Below, piece after piece: positions 40,847 through 51,336 of a stretch of DNA of 64,000 nt. The translations under genes were made by a program, and so were the position numbers. Positions within the stretch are counted from its first letter, which is position 1. Every line of letters begins with the position of its first letter. The DNA comes from Methanobacterium spitsbergense (GTDB lineage Archaea > Methanobacteriota > Methanobacteria > Methanobacteriales > Methanobacteriaceae): assembly GCF_019931065.1 (NCBI RefSeq), contig NZ_JAIOUQ010000016.1, positions 104,021 to 168,020 of the forward strand, in the 5' to 3' direction. The notes beneath the pieces are model-generated. The model searched no databases and was not told the origin of the DNA. It saw nothing but the letters and a program-made list of their open reading frames with translations.

Positions 40847-41857
40847 ATGATCAAAGTAGGCATAATAGGTGCAAGCGGTTACACAGGTGGAGAACTTCTA
40901 AGATTTCTTAAAAATCATCCTGAAATAGATATTGTAGCTGCCACAAGCAGACAGTTTAAAGGAGAGTCCATACACAAGGTGCACCCCCACTTAAGGGACT
41001 TTGAAATGAAATTTGAAGATATTAAACCCGATGAAATCGATGCAGATCTGGTTTTCACCGCAACACCACACGGAGCTTCAATGAAAATAGTTCCTGAACT
41101 TGTTAAAAATGGTATGAAAGTTATAGATCTTAGTGGAGATTACAGGTTTGATAATATAGGAACATATGAAAAATGGTATGGATATAAACACAGCCATCCC
41201 CTTAATGCAGTTTATGGTCTACCTGAAATTAATCGTGAACTTATAAAAGATGCAGATCTTGTTGCAAATCCAGGATGTTACCCTACAGGAGCCATACTGG
41301 CCTGTTTGCCAATTGTGTCAGAAAATATTGTTGATACAATTGTTATAGATTCTAAATCTGGTGTGAGTGGTGCAGGTGTTAAGCCTAGCGAATCATCACA
41401 TTACCCCAACTGCAGCGATAGTATTTCTCCCTACGCTGTAACAACACATCGTCATGGTCCAGAAATAATGGAAAAACTTAGTAAATTTGGAAGTGCAAGA
41501 GTGTCTTTCACACCACACCTTGTACCAGTAATCAGAGGCATAATGACAACAGTACACAGCTTCATAACAGAAGATGTGAGTCCAGAATATGTAAGGGAAC
41601 TCTACAGTGAATTCTACGCTGAAGAGCCATTTGTAAGGGTCCTTGATCAGGGCGAAGTTCCAAGATTGAGTTCTGTACGCGGTTCCAATTTCTGCCATAT
41701 AGGATGTTTTGATATTGATGATAATGGTAGGTTGGTTGTTGCATCTTCTATTGACAATCTTGTTAAGGGTGCATCAGGACAGGCAGTTCATAACATGAAT
41801 CTGATGTTTGGATTTAAAGAAACAGAATCAATTGACATGGTTGGTCTTCATCCATAA
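40847..41857 (+). CDS. argC: N-acetyl-gamma-glutamyl-phosphate reductase
   Basis: 336 residues from the ATG at 40847 (GGTGAG upstream). [20 protein letters not shown] is the NADP-binding start; [13 protein letters not shown] has the catalytic Cys; and HRHGPEI and the [11 protein letters not shown] block are typical of ArgC. It reduces acetylglutamyl phosphate to the semialdehyde. Confidence 0.95.
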   Translation: MIKVGIIGASGYTGGELLRFLKNHPEIDIVAATSRQFKGESIHKVHPHLRDFEMKFEDIKPDEIDADLVFTATPHGASMKIVPELVKNGMKVIDLSGDYRFDNIGTYEKWYGYKHSHPLNAVYGLPEINRELIKDADLVANPGCYPTGAILACLPIVSENIVDTIVIDSKSGVSGAGVKPSESSHYPNCSDSISPYAVTTHRHGPEIMEKLSKFGSARVSFTPHLVPVIRGIMTTVHSFITEDVSPEYVRELYSEFYAEEPFVRVLDQGEVPRLSSVRGSNFCHIGCFDIDDNGRLVVASSIDNLVKGASGQAVHNMNLMFGFKETESIDMVGLHP

Positions 41858-42070
41858 AGTTATTGTAGTATCGTTAAATAATTTATAAGAGATGAAGATT
41901 TAATTAAAATTTAATTCTTTTTAAAAAATTTTTTTATGGGTAATAGGATAGTAATTATTTATGAAAAAAATTAATTTATAAGATATTAAATAAAATAATA
42001 ATTTAGTATAAAATTTTAAATCAATGACTTTACATTAGAATATGAAAATTTATCTTAAATGAGGTGTCCC

Positions 42071-42565
42071 ATGAAAACTGTAATTTTATATTACTCTCGC
42101 ACCCGGAAAACTGCTCATGTTGCTAAAACATTGGCAGATGAAATTCAGGCAGATACAAAGGAAGTTATGGATCTTAAGGATAGAATGGGAGTAGTAAACT
42201 ATCTTGGCTCATCTATTGATGCCCTAAGAGAAAATAAAACTATAATTAAACCGGATACATTTGATCTTAGCGAGTATGGTCTGGTCTATATTGGTACACC
42301 TACATGGGCAGCAAAACCTGCTCCTGCCATAATAACCATGATTGACAAGTGCAATTTAAAAGGTAAAGATATAATCCTGTTTTCTACCATGGGAAGTAGC
42401 GGAGGATCAAAAGCCATAGAAAGAATGAGGGAAAAGGTAGAAGCTAGAGGTGGAAGATTGGTAAATTCCTTCTCAATTAAAACTGGTGGAAAAAAAATTG
42501 AAGATATTAATAATGAGACCAAAAAGATCTCTGAAGAAAAGGATCTTAAAATATATGGAATTTAA
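42071..42565 (+). CDS. Flavodoxin-family protein
   Basis: 164 residues. [20 protein letters not shown] is the FMN phosphate loop (compare T/S-x-T-G/R-x-T) and [17 protein letters not shown] the flavin loop. Long-chain flavodoxin-like; likely an electron carrier or an oxygen-detoxification partner. Start ATG 42071 has GAGGTG upstream. It is 31 bp before secF, probably by chance of spacing. Confidence 0.85.
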   Translation: MKTVILYYSRTRKTAHVAKTLADEIQADTKEVMDLKDRMGVVNYLGSSIDALRENKTIIKPDTFDLSEYGLVYIGTPTWAAKPAPAIITMIDKCNLKGKDIILFSTMGSSGGSKAIERMREKVEARGGRLVNSFSIKTGGKKIEDINNETKKISEEKDLKIYGI

Positions 42566-42596
42566 AATATTTGAATAAATTATTTCTGGTGATTCA

Positions 42597-43442
42597 ATGT
42601 CAATGACAGACAAAATATTAGACTCTTATAAGCCTTTAATTATAATCCCTGTGATTATAACTCTTATTGCGCTTGCACTTTTTGCAACAAATGGGTTACA
42701 ACAGGGAATAGATCTGAAAGGAGGATCTGTAGCAGTTTTACAGCTACAGCAACCTGTGACAACCGATCAGATGACCAATATAGTTCAAAATGCAACGGGG
42801 GTTCAAGGTATAACTGTTACATCATCAAGTGCAAATCAGATGACACTTGAAATTCCTGGTCAAGCAGCAGATGTGGTAACACTTTCTAATGCTATAGCCG
42901 GAACTGCCACCATACAAAGCTTTGAATCGGTTGGACCTCTTTTAAGTTCAAAAGCCTTGTCTCAAGTTTATTTTGCACTTGCGTTTGCATTTCTGTTCAT
43001 GTCCATAACAGTTTTTATTATATTCCGAAATCTGGTGCCTTCGCTTGCTGTAATAGCTGCTGCATTATGTGATATAATAATCGCAGTAGGTGGAATGTCG
43101 CTATTTGGAATTCCGCTTTCAGTTGCAACTGTTGGTGCACTTTTAATGCTCATAGGATACAGTGTTGATACAGATATACTTCTGACAACTAGAGTATTAA
43201 AAAGAAGGGAAGGTTCCATAAATGAAAGAGCATTAGATGCCATGAAAACTGGTTTCACAATGGCTGCAGCAGCCATAGGATCAATGGTGGCACTGTACCT
43301 TTCAGTGAGATTCTTAATGCCTTACGCTCAGATACTTGAACAAATTGCAGCTGTACTCATAATTGGATTGATTGCAGATGTTCTTGCAACGTGGCTCATG
43401 AACCTTGGAATTCTTAGATGGTACATGGAGGGTCGCAGATGA
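42597..43442 (+). CDS. secF: Protein translocation membrane subunit SecF
   Basis: 281 residues with six membrane helices. [15 protein letters not shown] motif follows the first helix, and the D1/D4-type conserved block is [20 protein letters not shown]. The protein works with SecD to help preprotein export using the ion gradient. In this archaeon secF comes first, and the secD ATG overlaps its stop (ATGA), implying coupling. Confidence 0.95.
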   Translation: MSMTDKILDSYKPLIIIPVIITLIALALFATNGLQQGIDLKGGSVAVLQLQQPVTTDQMTNIVQNATGVQGITVTSSSANQMTLEIPGQAADVVTLSNAIAGTATIQSFESVGPLLSSKALSQVYFALAFAFLFMSITVFIIFRNLVPSLAVIAAALCDIIIAVGGMSLFGIPLSVATVGALLMLIGYSVDTDILLTTRVLKRREGSINERALDAMKTGFTMAAAAIGSMVALYLSVRFLMPYAQILEQIAAVLIIGLIADVLATWLMNLGILRWYMEGRR

Positions 43443-44746
43443 ACTTCAAAGAATTTATCAAAGATTGGAGGGTTATCCTTCTAATTGTTCTTGTTGTTGG
43501 AAGTATTGGAGCAATATCCACCTATGGAATTTCACAGGGCCTTGATCTAAGGGGAGGATCTACAATTCAGATTCACCTTGCCGAACCAGTTGATGCATCC
43601 ACCATGAGTACTGTTACAGCTGTACTTGATAAGCGTTTGAATGCATTCGGTGTAACGGATGTTACTGTACGTGCAAGTGGAAATCAGGACGTTATTGTTC
43701 AAATAGCAGGAGTAAAACCGGAAGATGTTGCAAATATTGTTGGAACTCCTGGTAAATTTGAAGCTAAAATAGATAATCAAACAGTACTGGTAGGGTCTGA
43801 CATTACAACTGTTAAACCATATACAGTAACTGGAAATAATTGGGAAGTACCATTTACTGTAAGCAGTGCAGGAGCAAATAAATTTGCCCAAATTGCCCAA
43901 GGAAAAGCAGGAACACCTGTTGACATGTATCTGGATGGTAATTTGATTTCATCCCCTGCTGTGGGAGCTGACCTGGCTAACGGTGTTCCATCAACAGATG
44001 TACAGGTAAGTGGAACAAATCAAACAAAAACTGCTGCTGAGCAGGAAGCAAAATCACTTCAGGTTGTTCTACAATCAGGTGCACTTCCCGTAAGTGTTTC
44101 AATTGTTGGAGTCAATGCTGTATCTGCAGAACTTGGAAGCCAATTTAAAAATGGTGCACTCATTGCTGGTATTCTGGCGCTCCTAGTTATTGCTGTGATT
44201 GTCTTTATAAGGTATCGAACCCCTGTATTAGTAATTCCGATTATTATCACCAGTTTAGCCGAGCTTGTACTCATTCTTGGTGTTGCTTCGGTGATACATT
44301 GGACAATTGATCTACCGGCAATAGCGGGTATTCTGGCGGCCATAGGAACTGGTGTTGACGATCAGATAATAATAACCGATGAAGTATTGAAGAAAGGTGT
44401 TGCAACTAAAAGAACAGCAACAGCACTTAAATTCAAAATTAACAATGCATTCTTCATTATATTTGCTTCAGCAGCTACTTTAATAGCAGCTATGTTACCT
44501 TTAGCATATGTTGGAATAACAAGGGGAGTCACTGGAATAGGTGTTCTATCAGGTTTTGCATTTACAACCATTATAGGTATTTTGATAGGAATCTTCTTAA
44601 CAAGACCTGTATATGCTAAGTTCATAGAACTACTACTTGGAAAGGATAGAAAAGAAGAAAAAGCAACTGTTCGAGATACAAGAACAAGTAAACCTTCCAA
44701 GAAAGGGAAAAAGAAAAAAGGTAAAAAGGGTAGAAAAAAAACCTGA
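43439..44746 (+). CDS. secD: Protein translocation membrane subunit SecD
   Basis: 435 residues, six membrane helices. After the first helix comes [18 protein letters not shown], the SecD head motif; then a large outer domain with [17 protein letters not shown]; and near the second helix set GAALIAGI- and [22 protein letters not shown] blocks. The C-terminal tail is strongly basic ([14 protein letters not shown]). It is shorter in the outer domain than bacterial SecD, as usual for archaea. It is followed by T-rich terminator-like DNA. Confidence 0.95.
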   Translation: MNFKEFIKDWRVILLIVLVVGSIGAISTYGISQGLDLRGGSTIQIHLAEPVDASTMSTVTAVLDKRLNAFGVTDVTVRASGNQDVIVQIAGVKPEDVANIVGTPGKFEAKIDNQTVLVGSDITTVKPYTVTGNNWEVPFTVSSAGANKFAQIAQGKAGTPVDMYLDGNLISSPAVGADLANGVPSTDVQVSGTNQTKTAAEQEAKSLQVVLQSGALPVSVSIVGVNAVSAELGSQFKNGALIAGILALLVIAVIVFIRYRTPVLVIPIIITSLAELVLILGVASVIHWTIDLPAIAGILAAIGTGVDDQIIITDEVLKKGVATKRTATALKFKINNAFFIIFASAATLIAAMLPLAYVGITRGVTGIGVLSGFAFTTIIGILIGIFLTRPVYAKFIELLLGKDRKEEKATVRDTRTSKPSKKGKKKKGKKGRKKT

Positions 44747-44936
44747 ATATTATTATCTAATTTCTTTTTTATTCTCTTATTTTAACCTTTTTTTAATTAA
44801 AATTCCATTATTAATTTCTTTTTTTAATTTTTCTTTCGAAATGTTTTTATCCTAATGTTGGAGAATACCCCATCTGTGAGGGTGGGGATGAATTCAACCA
44901 CAACATGTTAATAATAATTTAATAATAAATAATATT

Positions 44937-46015
44937 ATGTTAAGAGCATTAAATATCGAATGTATCCGACTAAAAACCAAGAAGAAATTGTTAACAAACA
45001 TTTTGGAGCATGTCGATACGTGTATAATTGGGGATTAGAATATAAAATCCGAACATATAATGAAACAGGTAAATCAATATCCCGTTTCGCGCTTAACAAA
45101 GAAATAACATTACTCAAACAAAGTGAAATATGGCTCAAAGAAATTAACAGTCAATCATTACAAGGAACTACACTCAACCTTGATAATGCATTCACAATGT
45201 TTTATAGAGAGAAAAAAGGATTCCCACATTTTAAATCAAAGAAAAATAGAGTACAATCATTCAATGTACCACAAAATTATAAAGTTGATTTCAATAACAA
45301 TGAAATATACCTTCCTAAAATAGGATGGGTAAAAACAAAATTACATAGACAATTCAAAGGTAAAACGCAAACAGCAACAATCACCATGACAAATACTGGT
45401 AAATATTATATCAGTATTCTAATTGATGATAAATACCTGAAAAGGTAAAATTCAATCAGAAAACCACCGTAGGATTAGATATGGGTTTAACCCATTTTTT
45501 AATTACAAGTAAAGGTGTTAAGGTTAATAATTCACGACCACTTAAACAACAGCTGAAACGACTTAAACGTGAACAACGGAAGTTATCACGTAAAAAACGA
45601 GGCAGTAATAATCGTAATAAACAACGTTTAAAGATTAGTAAGATTCATGAACGAATTATGAATATTCGTGAAGATTTCCAGCATAAACTTAGTAAATTTA
45701 TTGTATGTGAGAACCAAGCAATAGCAATAGAGAAACTGAATATTTAAAACTGAATGGTATGGTAAAACATTAATCCAAATAGGACAATTTGAACCATCAA
45801 CTAAAATATGCAACCATTGCGGATACCCTAACAGTAATTTAAAATTACATCATCGTGAATGGATTTGCCCTGATTGTGGGAGTATTCATGATCGTGATGT
45901 TAATGCAGCAGTTAATATACGTGATTTTGCACTGGATAAACAAAATCTCTCCAGTACCGTAGGAACTACGGGATTTAAAGCTTCTTTGAGAAAACCACAA
46001 AAGTGGATTCAATGA
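44937..46015 (+). pseudogene. tnpB: tnpB pseudogene (RNA-guided nuclease remnant)
   Basis: The TnpB order is recognisable over three frames. The start ATG at 44937 (MLRALN) is followed by a one-base shift at about 44954, since YPTKNQEEIVNKHFG begins in another frame. A second frameshift lies at about 45446, with an early stop at 45446-45448 and continuation as KTTVGLDMGL. At about 45745 a stop and a frame change come with loss of about 35 expected residues between AIEKLNI and EWYGKTL. Visible motifs are the RuvC Asp (GLDMG, 45478), Glu (AIEKL, 45730), the zinc finger CNHC/CPDC, and the last Asp (DRDVNAA). The catalytic residues survive but no intact protein can be made. Confidence 0.88.
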
Positions 46016-46052
46016 TAGAAGAAACCCCTTCCGAAAGGGAGGGGTAGTTCAC
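45951..46052 (+). ncRNA. Candidate TnpB guide RNA (omega RNA/reRNA) region at the right end
   Basis: The right end overlaps the tnpB 3' end and forms hairpins: CCGTAG/CTACGG (45957-45971, GAA loop), CCAC/GTGG (45995-46006), and the terminal CCCCTTCC/GGGAGGGG stem (46025-46044, GAAA loop). In the IS605 family the guide RNA scaffold is the right end, with the guide encoded just outside it, here beginning at 46053. All three hairpins are kept in the miniature copy with pair-preserving changes. Expression is not shown. Confidence 0.6.
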
Positions 46053-46144
46053 ACTATTTAGGTAAATCTTATATTGAATAAAATGAATATCATCTATTAA
46101 TTATTTTGTAGTTCTAGAATCTAAAATTTAATAAAAGGGAAAAA

Positions 46145-46612
46145 ATGAAAGCTCCTAGGGAACTGAAGGTTAAACCAATCAGAAACGGAACAGTTATAGA
46201 TCATATAACTGCAAATAAAGCTTTAAATGTCCTTAAAATATTAGGATTACCCAGTAAAGAAGCTGCTGTTACAATTGCAATGAATGTAAAGTCTTCGGAG
46301 ATGGGTACCAAGGATATTGTAAAGGTAGAAGGAAGAGAACTTGAATCGCGTGAAGTGGATAAAATTGCCTTAATTGCACCCAAAGCCACCATAAACATTG
46401 TCCGAGAATATGAAATTATTGAAAAGGGTAAGGTCACACTTTTAAATCATGTTAATGGAATTCTTATATGCCCCAACCCCAACTGCATAACCAACACAAA
46501 TGAACCAGTTAAAAGCAAATTCAATATAATTGACACAGGACCTCTAATGCTAAGATGCTATTACTGTGAACGTATCATGAACAACCAAGATATAGAAGAA
46601 CAATTTAAATAA
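46145..46612 (+). CDS. pyrI: Aspartate carbamoyltransferase regulatory chain
   Basis: 155 residues. [20 protein letters not shown] is the nucleotide-binding start, the LGLP segment follows at about residue 39, and the zinc site is CPNPNCITN ... CYYCERIM. PyrI binds CTP/ATP and regulates PyrB in pyrimidine synthesis. No pyrB is seen in this window. The ATG has a GGGAAA upstream and starts 93 bp after the IS605 element. Confidence 0.95.
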   Translation: MKAPRELKVKPIRNGTVIDHITANKALNVLKILGLPSKEAAVTIAMNVKSSEMGTKDIVKVEGRELESREVDKIALIAPKATINIVREYEIIEKGKVTLLNHVNGILICPNPNCITNTNEPVKSKFNIIDTGPLMLRCYYCERIMNNQDIEEQFK

Positions 46613-46668
46613 ATATTAAAAATTGCAAAAAATTTTTTCAAACTTAAAATTAAAAAAAGGTTAAATAA

Positions 46669-47067
46669 ATGTTAAAGGATGTATTTGAATTAAAGACCCA
46701 TAATAGAATGGAACTTATAAATATTACAACTGAAGTTAATTTTATTATAGAAAAAAGCAGTATTAAAACGGGTTTAGTAAACATCTACAGTAAACATTCA
46801 ACTTCTGGAATTGTTGTCAATGAAGATGAACCAGGACTCTTGAAAGATTTCCAAAAAGCCCTTGAAACTTTAGTACCTTCAAATCAGAATTACAAACATG
46901 ATATAATAGATAACAATGCAGATTCACATATAAGATCATTTCTAATTGGTAACAGTGAAACAATCCCTTTGAACAATGGAAAACTAGATCTTGGAACCTG
47001 GCAGAGTATATTTTTTGTTGAACTAGATGGGCCAAGAACAAGAAAGGTTACTGTCACCATCGTTTGA
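46669..47067 (+). CDS. YjbQ/UPF0047-family protein
   Basis: 132 residues. GLVNIYSKHSTSGIVVNEDE and LDLGTWQSIFFVELDGPR are the conserved blocks of UPF0047, including the His and Gly/Trp residues. Members have reported thiamin-phosphate synthase-like activity at a low level, but a firm function is not known. It follows pyrI by 56 bp on the same strand. Confidence 0.85.
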   Translation: MLKDVFELKTHNRMELINITTEVNFIIEKSSIKTGLVNIYSKHSTSGIVVNEDEPGLLKDFQKALETLVPSNQNYKHDIIDNNADSHIRSFLIGNSETIPLNNGKLDLGTWQSIFFVELDGPRTRKVTVTIV

Positions 47068-47117
47068 GTTTCTATTTATGATTTTAAATAAAAAAAAAGT
47101 TTAGAAATATTAATTAT

Positions 47118-48800
47118 TTAACCTTTAAATTCAACTTCAAAGGCAATAACAGGATATTCAAGATCAAAGTTGGTTATAACTTCTGGGTCAATTTCACCGA
47201 AAAATCCCTCAACAGATCCTTTTTTCACATTAATATTCCCATCTACGTCTTCATATTCTCCTATAATAGCTGCACATCGCCCTTTTATAAATGATGGGTG
47301 ATCTATTGATTCAATCTTCATTTTCAATCCAATATTTGATATAAAAGAATCGGTTATTGATTTTATTTCTGTGAAGTTGGCATTTGAATGTGTAACTAGA
47401 CAGGCAAGTTTTTTAATGATCCTAGTACCTGTTTCTGAGTTTGTATCAAGGTAAGCCACATCTCCCACTTCAAATATTCTCTGTGGAAGTTCTTCATGTG
47501 TGTTGTCTTCTAAAAATTCCATCAAACCATTAATAAGATTTTTTCTTATCATTGTACGATCTTGAGATATTGGCTGTGCAACGATTACATGTTCATCCTC
47601 TGGTAACCTCATGTTTGTGTAGTGTTGATCTTCGCTTGTAAGCATCAGACTCATAACTTCATAAAAACCCATACCTATCATTATGTCCCTAACCCTGTTT
47701 TCGAAGATTTTACCAGTATCAGGATATGCAATAGTTGCAATTTCAGGAAGTTCGGGTTGGATCTTACGGATACAGTAACCTATTGCAATATTCTCAATTA
47801 TATCAACTTCGTGTAAAATATCAATTCTATAGGCAGGTATAGTAACAGCTATTTTATCATCTGCTTCTGATTCTGCTCCTAATCTCACACGTTTAAGCAT
47901 ATCAACTACATCTGGTGCTGTAAGTTCAACTCCCAGGATTTTTTGAGCATTTCCAAGGTCTACATACATCTTTTTAGGGGTTAAGTTAGGAGTTTCTACT
48001 GTTCTGTCTTTGTAGACAATATCCATTGTTTTTATGTTACCTCCAGATTCAGCAAAGGAACAAGCAATTATATTAAGTGCAAAGTTCACAGCCCTTTCAT
48101 CAGTACCAGTTACATCAATTAAAACATTTTTAGTATCTTCACTTAATTTTGTAAGTTCTCCATTAATTATTGGCGGCATTGAAAGTATATTATTATCTGA
48201 ATCTATTATTAATGGATATTTATCGAATTTATCCAGTAGATGAGCATATTTTTTCCCTTTCTTATGATGTTCTAAAATATCATTTAGATTCTTTTTTTCA
48301 GTTGTTTCGAGTGCAATAAAGGAATATTCATCGGGTTTAGCTGCTTTATATGTAAATGGTGGTTTAACAACATCCAAATTGTGGATTCCAATTGCAACCT
48401 TTTTTCTGTCACGACCTAAAACCCAGTGAAGATCTTCCTGAAAATCCATGAGCCCCTTAAGACTGTTTTCATCTATTGAAATTCCTTCAACTATACAGCA
48501 AGAGGTGTATGGTCTAATATTAATGAGTTCAGGATCAACCATCATCTTATAACCCGATTTTGACATAGAATATTCTGGTAGTCCTTCTTCTATTCCTAAA
48601 AATCCCTTGACTGTTCGAACAATTCCTTCGACACTGTAATAATCTGGTCTGTTTGGGAAAAACTCTACCTTTATCATTTCATCATCATAATGCTCAATAT
48701 CGCTCCCAATCATTGGAAGCATATCAATTAATTCTTCCTTTGTAATTTTTTGACCTAAAACCTGGTTAAAATATTCGTAGCTGAAGTTTATAACTGGCAT
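47118..48800 (-). CDS. pheT: Phenylalanine--tRNA ligase beta subunit
   Basis: 560 residues. [20 protein letters not shown] is the archaeal PheT start, followed by [40 protein letters not shown] (B5-like), [20 protein letters not shown] and the C-terminal [13 protein letters not shown] end. It is the archaeal/eukaryotic type, without the bacterial N-terminal tRNA-binding extension. It forms alpha2beta2 with PheS. The start ATG is 48798-48800. The alpha subunit gene is not in this window. Confidence 0.95.
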   Translation of the reverse strand: MPVINFSYEYFNQVLGQKITKEELIDMLPMIGSDIEHYDDEMIKVEFFPNRPDYYSVEGIVRTVKGFLGIEEGLPEYSMSKSGYKMMVDPELINIRPYTSCCIVEGISIDENSLKGLMDFQEDLHWVLGRDRKKVAIGIHNLDVVKPPFTYKAAKPDEYSFIALETTEKKNLNDILEHHKKGKKYAHLLDKFDKYPLIIDSDNNILSMPPIINGELTKLSEDTKNVLIDVTGTDERAVNFALNIIACSFAESGGNIKTMDIVYKDRTVETPNLTPKKMYVDLGNAQKILGVELTAPDVVDMLKRVRLGAESEADDKIAVTIPAYRIDILHEVDIIENIAIGYCIRKIQPELPEIATIAYPDTGKIFENRVRDIMIGMGFYEVMSLMLTSEDQHYTNMRLPEDEHVIVAQPISQDRTMIRKNLINGLMEFLEDNTHEELPQRIFEVGDVAYLDTNSETGTRIIKKLACLVTHSNANFTEIKSITDSFISNIGLKMKIESIDHPSFIKGRCAAIIGEYEDVDGNINVKKGSVEGFFGEIDPEVITNFDLEYPVIAFEVEFKG

Positions 48801-48917
48801 ATTATTCAAATCCTAATCTTCAAATCCATAAATTTTTTTTATAAATCCCAAATAATGTATCTAACTTTTTTTTGATAAATCTGTTTTCAAATGGAATCTG
48901 ACCTAGTCCAAATATTT

Positions 48918-49307
48918 TTAGGTTGGAACTCCCGCTGCGAAAACAAGGATAAAGAATATTGATTCTATTGTAAAGTGCAAACATCTGTGGCCCAATGGGT
49001 TCAATTCAATTCCGGAATACTCATGATACATATCTACTGTCATATGTATAAGTGCTGCCAGTATACCAATTTCTAACGCTACTACACCCAGTCCTGCTGC
49101 TAGGAAAACCAGAGATAAGACCACAAAGTGGAATAATGCTTCCAATCCTTCATGTACAATCCATAATCTGATGTTTGAAGCAACACTTTCCTTGATAACA
49201 CCTGCAAGGAGAATGTAGAAATCTGCAAATAGTCCCCACATTATCCTGCTATGTATTTCATCACTAACTGCAAGAAAAACTGCTATGTAGAACCAAAGTA
49301 TTTCCAA
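48918..49307 (-). CDS. Small membrane protein at the provirus border
   Basis: 129 residues with three or four membrane helices (about 2-18, 55-75, 80-100, 107-127). The first residues read from a TTG at 49305-49307, since no ATG fits. [23 protein letters not shown] N-terminal part and [17 protein letters not shown] carry histidines and acids that could bind metal. The family is unknown to me. The TTG start next to the provirus raises the possibility that the native start was displaced by integration, although the frame looks complete. Confidence 0.55.
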   Translation of the reverse strand: MEILWFYIAVFLAVSDEIHSRIMWGLFADFYILLAGVIKESVASNIRLWIVHEGLEALFHFVVLSLVFLAAGLGVVALEIGILAALIHMTVDMYHEYSGIELNPLGHRCLHFTIESIFFILVFAAGVPT

Positions 49308-49355
49308 TTAAAAAACCATCCTTTTACCTTTTTATTAATTCTCAACTGCTATGTA
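49278..49355. repeat. 12-bp direct repeat near the provirus left end
   Basis: AACTGCTATGTA occurs at 49278-49289, inside the first codons of the membrane-protein gene, and again at 49344-49355, 36 bp before the integrase ATG. The spacing is 66 bp. It may be part of the attachment region (core or arm-type sites), but a match to the far end of the provirus, outside the window, would be needed to prove it. Confidence 0.3.
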
Positions 49356-49390
49356 AATGATAATATACTACATTTATAAAACTATACTTT

Positions 49391-50506
49391 ATGGATATTA
49401 AATCTGATCGACATTTCCAGGACTTAATAATATCACGAAACTTAAGAAAATCTAGCATTAAAGAATATGCTAAAAGCTTAAATCAATATTGTGTGTTCAT
49501 AAATAAAAACCCTACGGAATTAATTGAAGAAGCTGAAAATCAAGAAGACCAACAAATCCGTATGAAAAATCGAAATATTAAAAGATACATTTTGGACTAT
49601 TATAAATATCTCAAAGATAGAAATCTACGATATAACACAATAAAAAAGCAATTAGCAGTCATAAAAACATTTTATCATGAATATGATATTGAAACTCCCA
49701 GGTTCAAATTAGTTGAAGATGAAATTCCTGAAACAGTTTACAGTACAGATCTTCCAGGACATGATGAAATCAAAAAAATATTGAATAATTGTAATAAAAA
49801 ATATCAAGCAATCATATCTACCATGGCATCTTCAGGTATGGGTCGTGCTGAAATCCAACACCTAAAAATTAAAGACTTCTTTTCTGCTATAAATTATAGT
49901 GGTAATGTAGAGGAACTAAACTCAATATTGGATACTAAAGATATCAACCATGTAGCATCATGGAAGGTGTTCAGAATCAAGACGAATATGCCATATGTTA
50001 CTTTTTCTAGCCCTGAGAGCATCAAATTAATAGTTGAATATCTATTGGCATCTGAAAGAAGAAATATGAAAATTGAAGATCCATTATTTACAAGTATTGG
50101 AACAAGGGCATTGACAAATCCTGCATTTGAAGGAATGTTTACCACTATAAATCGTAGATGTGGATTTGGGAAAACAGGATATCATCACTATTTTAGTAGT
50201 CATAAACTCCGAAAGTTCTTTGCTACAACATTAACTATACATCAAGTTCCTAAAATTTATGTAGACTGGATGTTAGGCCATAAAATAAATAGAGTAGATG
50301 ATAGTTATTTTAAAATTGATATTGAAGCCTTAAAAAATGAATATATCAGAATATTACCCTATCTGATGTTCAGGGAAAAGGTTGAAGTTCATAGAATGGA
50401 AAGTGAAGATTATAAAGAACTCCAAACTTTACGTTCAGATATGAGTTCTGTTAAACAATTCATGAAAGATAAAGGCTGGATGGAAGAATATAAGACTAAA
50501 TTATAA
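49391..50506 (+). CDS. Tyrosine recombinase (integrase)
   Basis: 371 residues. The N-terminal SAM-like DNA-binding domain (about 1-110) is followed by the catalytic domain with SSGMGRAEIQHL (Arg about 151), HKLRKFFATTLT (His/Arg about 274-277) and WMLGHKINRVDDSYFK (His and the nucleophile Tyr about 305). All catalytic residues are present. A TATA-like GATAATATACTAC sits only about 25 bp before the ATG with no ribosome site, suggesting a leaderless message. It is oriented into the provirus. Confidence 0.92.
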   Translation: MDIKSDRHFQDLIISRNLRKSSIKEYAKSLNQYCVFINKNPTELIEEAENQEDQQIRMKNRNIKRYILDYYKYLKDRNLRYNTIKKQLAVIKTFYHEYDIETPRFKLVEDEIPETVYSTDLPGHDEIKKILNNCNKKYQAIISTMASSGMGRAEIQHLKIKDFFSAINYSGNVEELNSILDTKDINHVASWKVFRIKTNMPYVTFSSPESIKLIVEYLLASERRNMKIEDPLFTSIGTRALTNPAFEGMFTTINRRCGFGKTGYHHYFSSHKLRKFFATTLTIHQVPKIYVDWMLGHKINRVDDSYFKIDIEALKNEYIRILPYLMFREKVEVHRMESEDYKELQTLRSDMSSVKQFMKDKGWMEEYKTKL

Positions 50507-50591
50507 GGATTATTATTTTTTTTTATTTCTCAAATGCTCTTTAGTTAATGATATGGTATATAAGAATAGATTTATTTTGTAAACTTGCAAT

Positions 50592-50612
50592 TTTTGTATG
50601 TAACATACAAAA
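50592..50612. promoter_or_regulatory. 21-bp perfect palindrome (operator) at a viral promoter
   Basis: TTTTGTATGT, a central A, and ACATACAAAA form a perfect inverted repeat with 10-bp arms. A TATA-like GGTATATAAGA at about 50555-50565 places the start of transcription near 50590. The palindrome therefore covers the first transcribed bases, where a bound repressor would block the start. The regulator is unknown; the AbrB-like protein nearby is one candidate. Confidence 0.65.
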
Positions 50613-50634
50613 CATTTAATACTTCAAAAGGAAA

Positions 50635-50737
50635 CCTACCTATATAACAGTTCGATGTTATTAGGGCACGATTATTATTGTGCAAGTTTGTATTAAAATG
50701 GAAGGTAGGAGTTCAGTCGCGAAACATTCCTCCTACC
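50635..50737 (+). ncRNA. Structured leader with mutually exclusive helices
   Basis: CCTACCT (50635-50641) can pair with AGGTAGG (50703-50709), closing a three-way junction over two hairpins: ATAACA/TGTTAT with loop GTTCGA, and GCACGA/TTGTGC. The same GGTAGGAG (50704-50711) can instead pair with CTCCTACC (50730-50737), an 8-bp stem. The two states exclude each other, as in attenuators. It lies after the palindrome and before the first small gene. Confidence 0.5.
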
Positions 50738-50770
50738 AACCGACAACAAAACCGTCAGGAGTTGCTGCAA

Positions 50771-50977
50771 TTGAGAAGTATCAACGCTATTATAGATAAA
50801 TCTATTGATCAAATACATACAAGAAATAACCTTAAAGAACTTGAATTTGAATTTCAAGATAAAAAACATGAATTTTTACTTATACAAGATAAACCAACAA
50901 GTTCAAAATATAAACAGTTGTTAAATGAACTTGAAGAAAATATAAGTAAAAGAGAAGCATTAATTCTTAAGGGCTGA
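50771..50977 (+). CDS. Small coiled-coil viral protein
   Basis: 68 residues from the TTG at 50771, which follows CAGGAG by nine bases. The frame is open earlier but that part lies in the structured leader. The sequence is charged and helical (NNLKELEFEFQDKKHEFLLI ... LLNELEENISKREALIL), a likely coiled coil. No family is recognised. First gene after the leader, so its translation may respond to the leader's fold. Confidence 0.5.
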   Translation: MRSINAIIDKSIDQIHTRNNLKELEFEFQDKKHEFLLIQDKPTSSKYKQLLNELEENISKREALILKG

Positions 50978-51063
50978 TCCAAGATGGGATTAGTCCAACA
51001 ATCTAATTTTAATGGATTTAAAAACAATAAGATAATTTGCTGTAAGAATAATGAAAATAGTAA

Positions 51064-51240
51064 TTATTCTACTTTTAATGGGATAAGTGTTAAACTTCTT
51101 TTTCCTTCATCGGTTACTTCTAATTCCCAACATAATCTATCCCCTTCGGATAAACCTAAAAATTCAACCATTGCCGAAGGTACGGTAGTTCGTATTGAAC
51201 CTGCATTTCTAACTAATTTTGTTTCTTTTTTCAATTTCAT
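51064..51240 (-). CDS. AbrB/SpoVT-type small DNA-binding regulator
   Basis: 58 residues on the minus strand. LKKETKLVRNAGSIRTTVPS followed by AMVEFLGLSEGDRLCWELEV is the swapped-hairpin AbrB/MazE pattern (basic start, R-x-T-V-P, then L-x-L-x-x-G-D). A GAGGT motif sits directly before the ATG at 51238-51240. An open frame on the other strand is probably a shadow of it. It is the only minus-strand gene seen inside the provirus, so a role in the lysogeny switch or an antitoxin-like role is likely. Confidence 0.75.
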   Translation of the reverse strand: MKLKKETKLVRNAGSIRTTVPSAMVEFLGLSEGDRLCWELEVTDEGKRSLTLIPLKVE

Positions 51241-51336
51241 ACCTCGATCTATCTTTTTAATGTATATTTATATGTGTAAGTTTACTGTATTTAAATTTAT
51301 CCTTTTTATATTCCTTTTATCATTACATAAAAAGGG

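Larger units (their letters stand above)
44851..46052 (+). mobile_element. IS605-type element with a broken tnpB and no tnpA
   Basis: A 1.2-kb unit whose left end GTTGGAGAATACCCC...GAGGGTGGGGATGAAT and right end CCCCTTCC GAAA GGGAGGGGTAGTTCAC match the 227-bp copy at 4,357-4,583. Both copies are preceded by TTTTAT, a likely target/TAM-like sequence. No tnpA is present, so it depends on a helper. Hosting an IS200/IS605 element on a methanogen chromosome is common. It sits between secD and pyrI. Confidence 0.9.
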
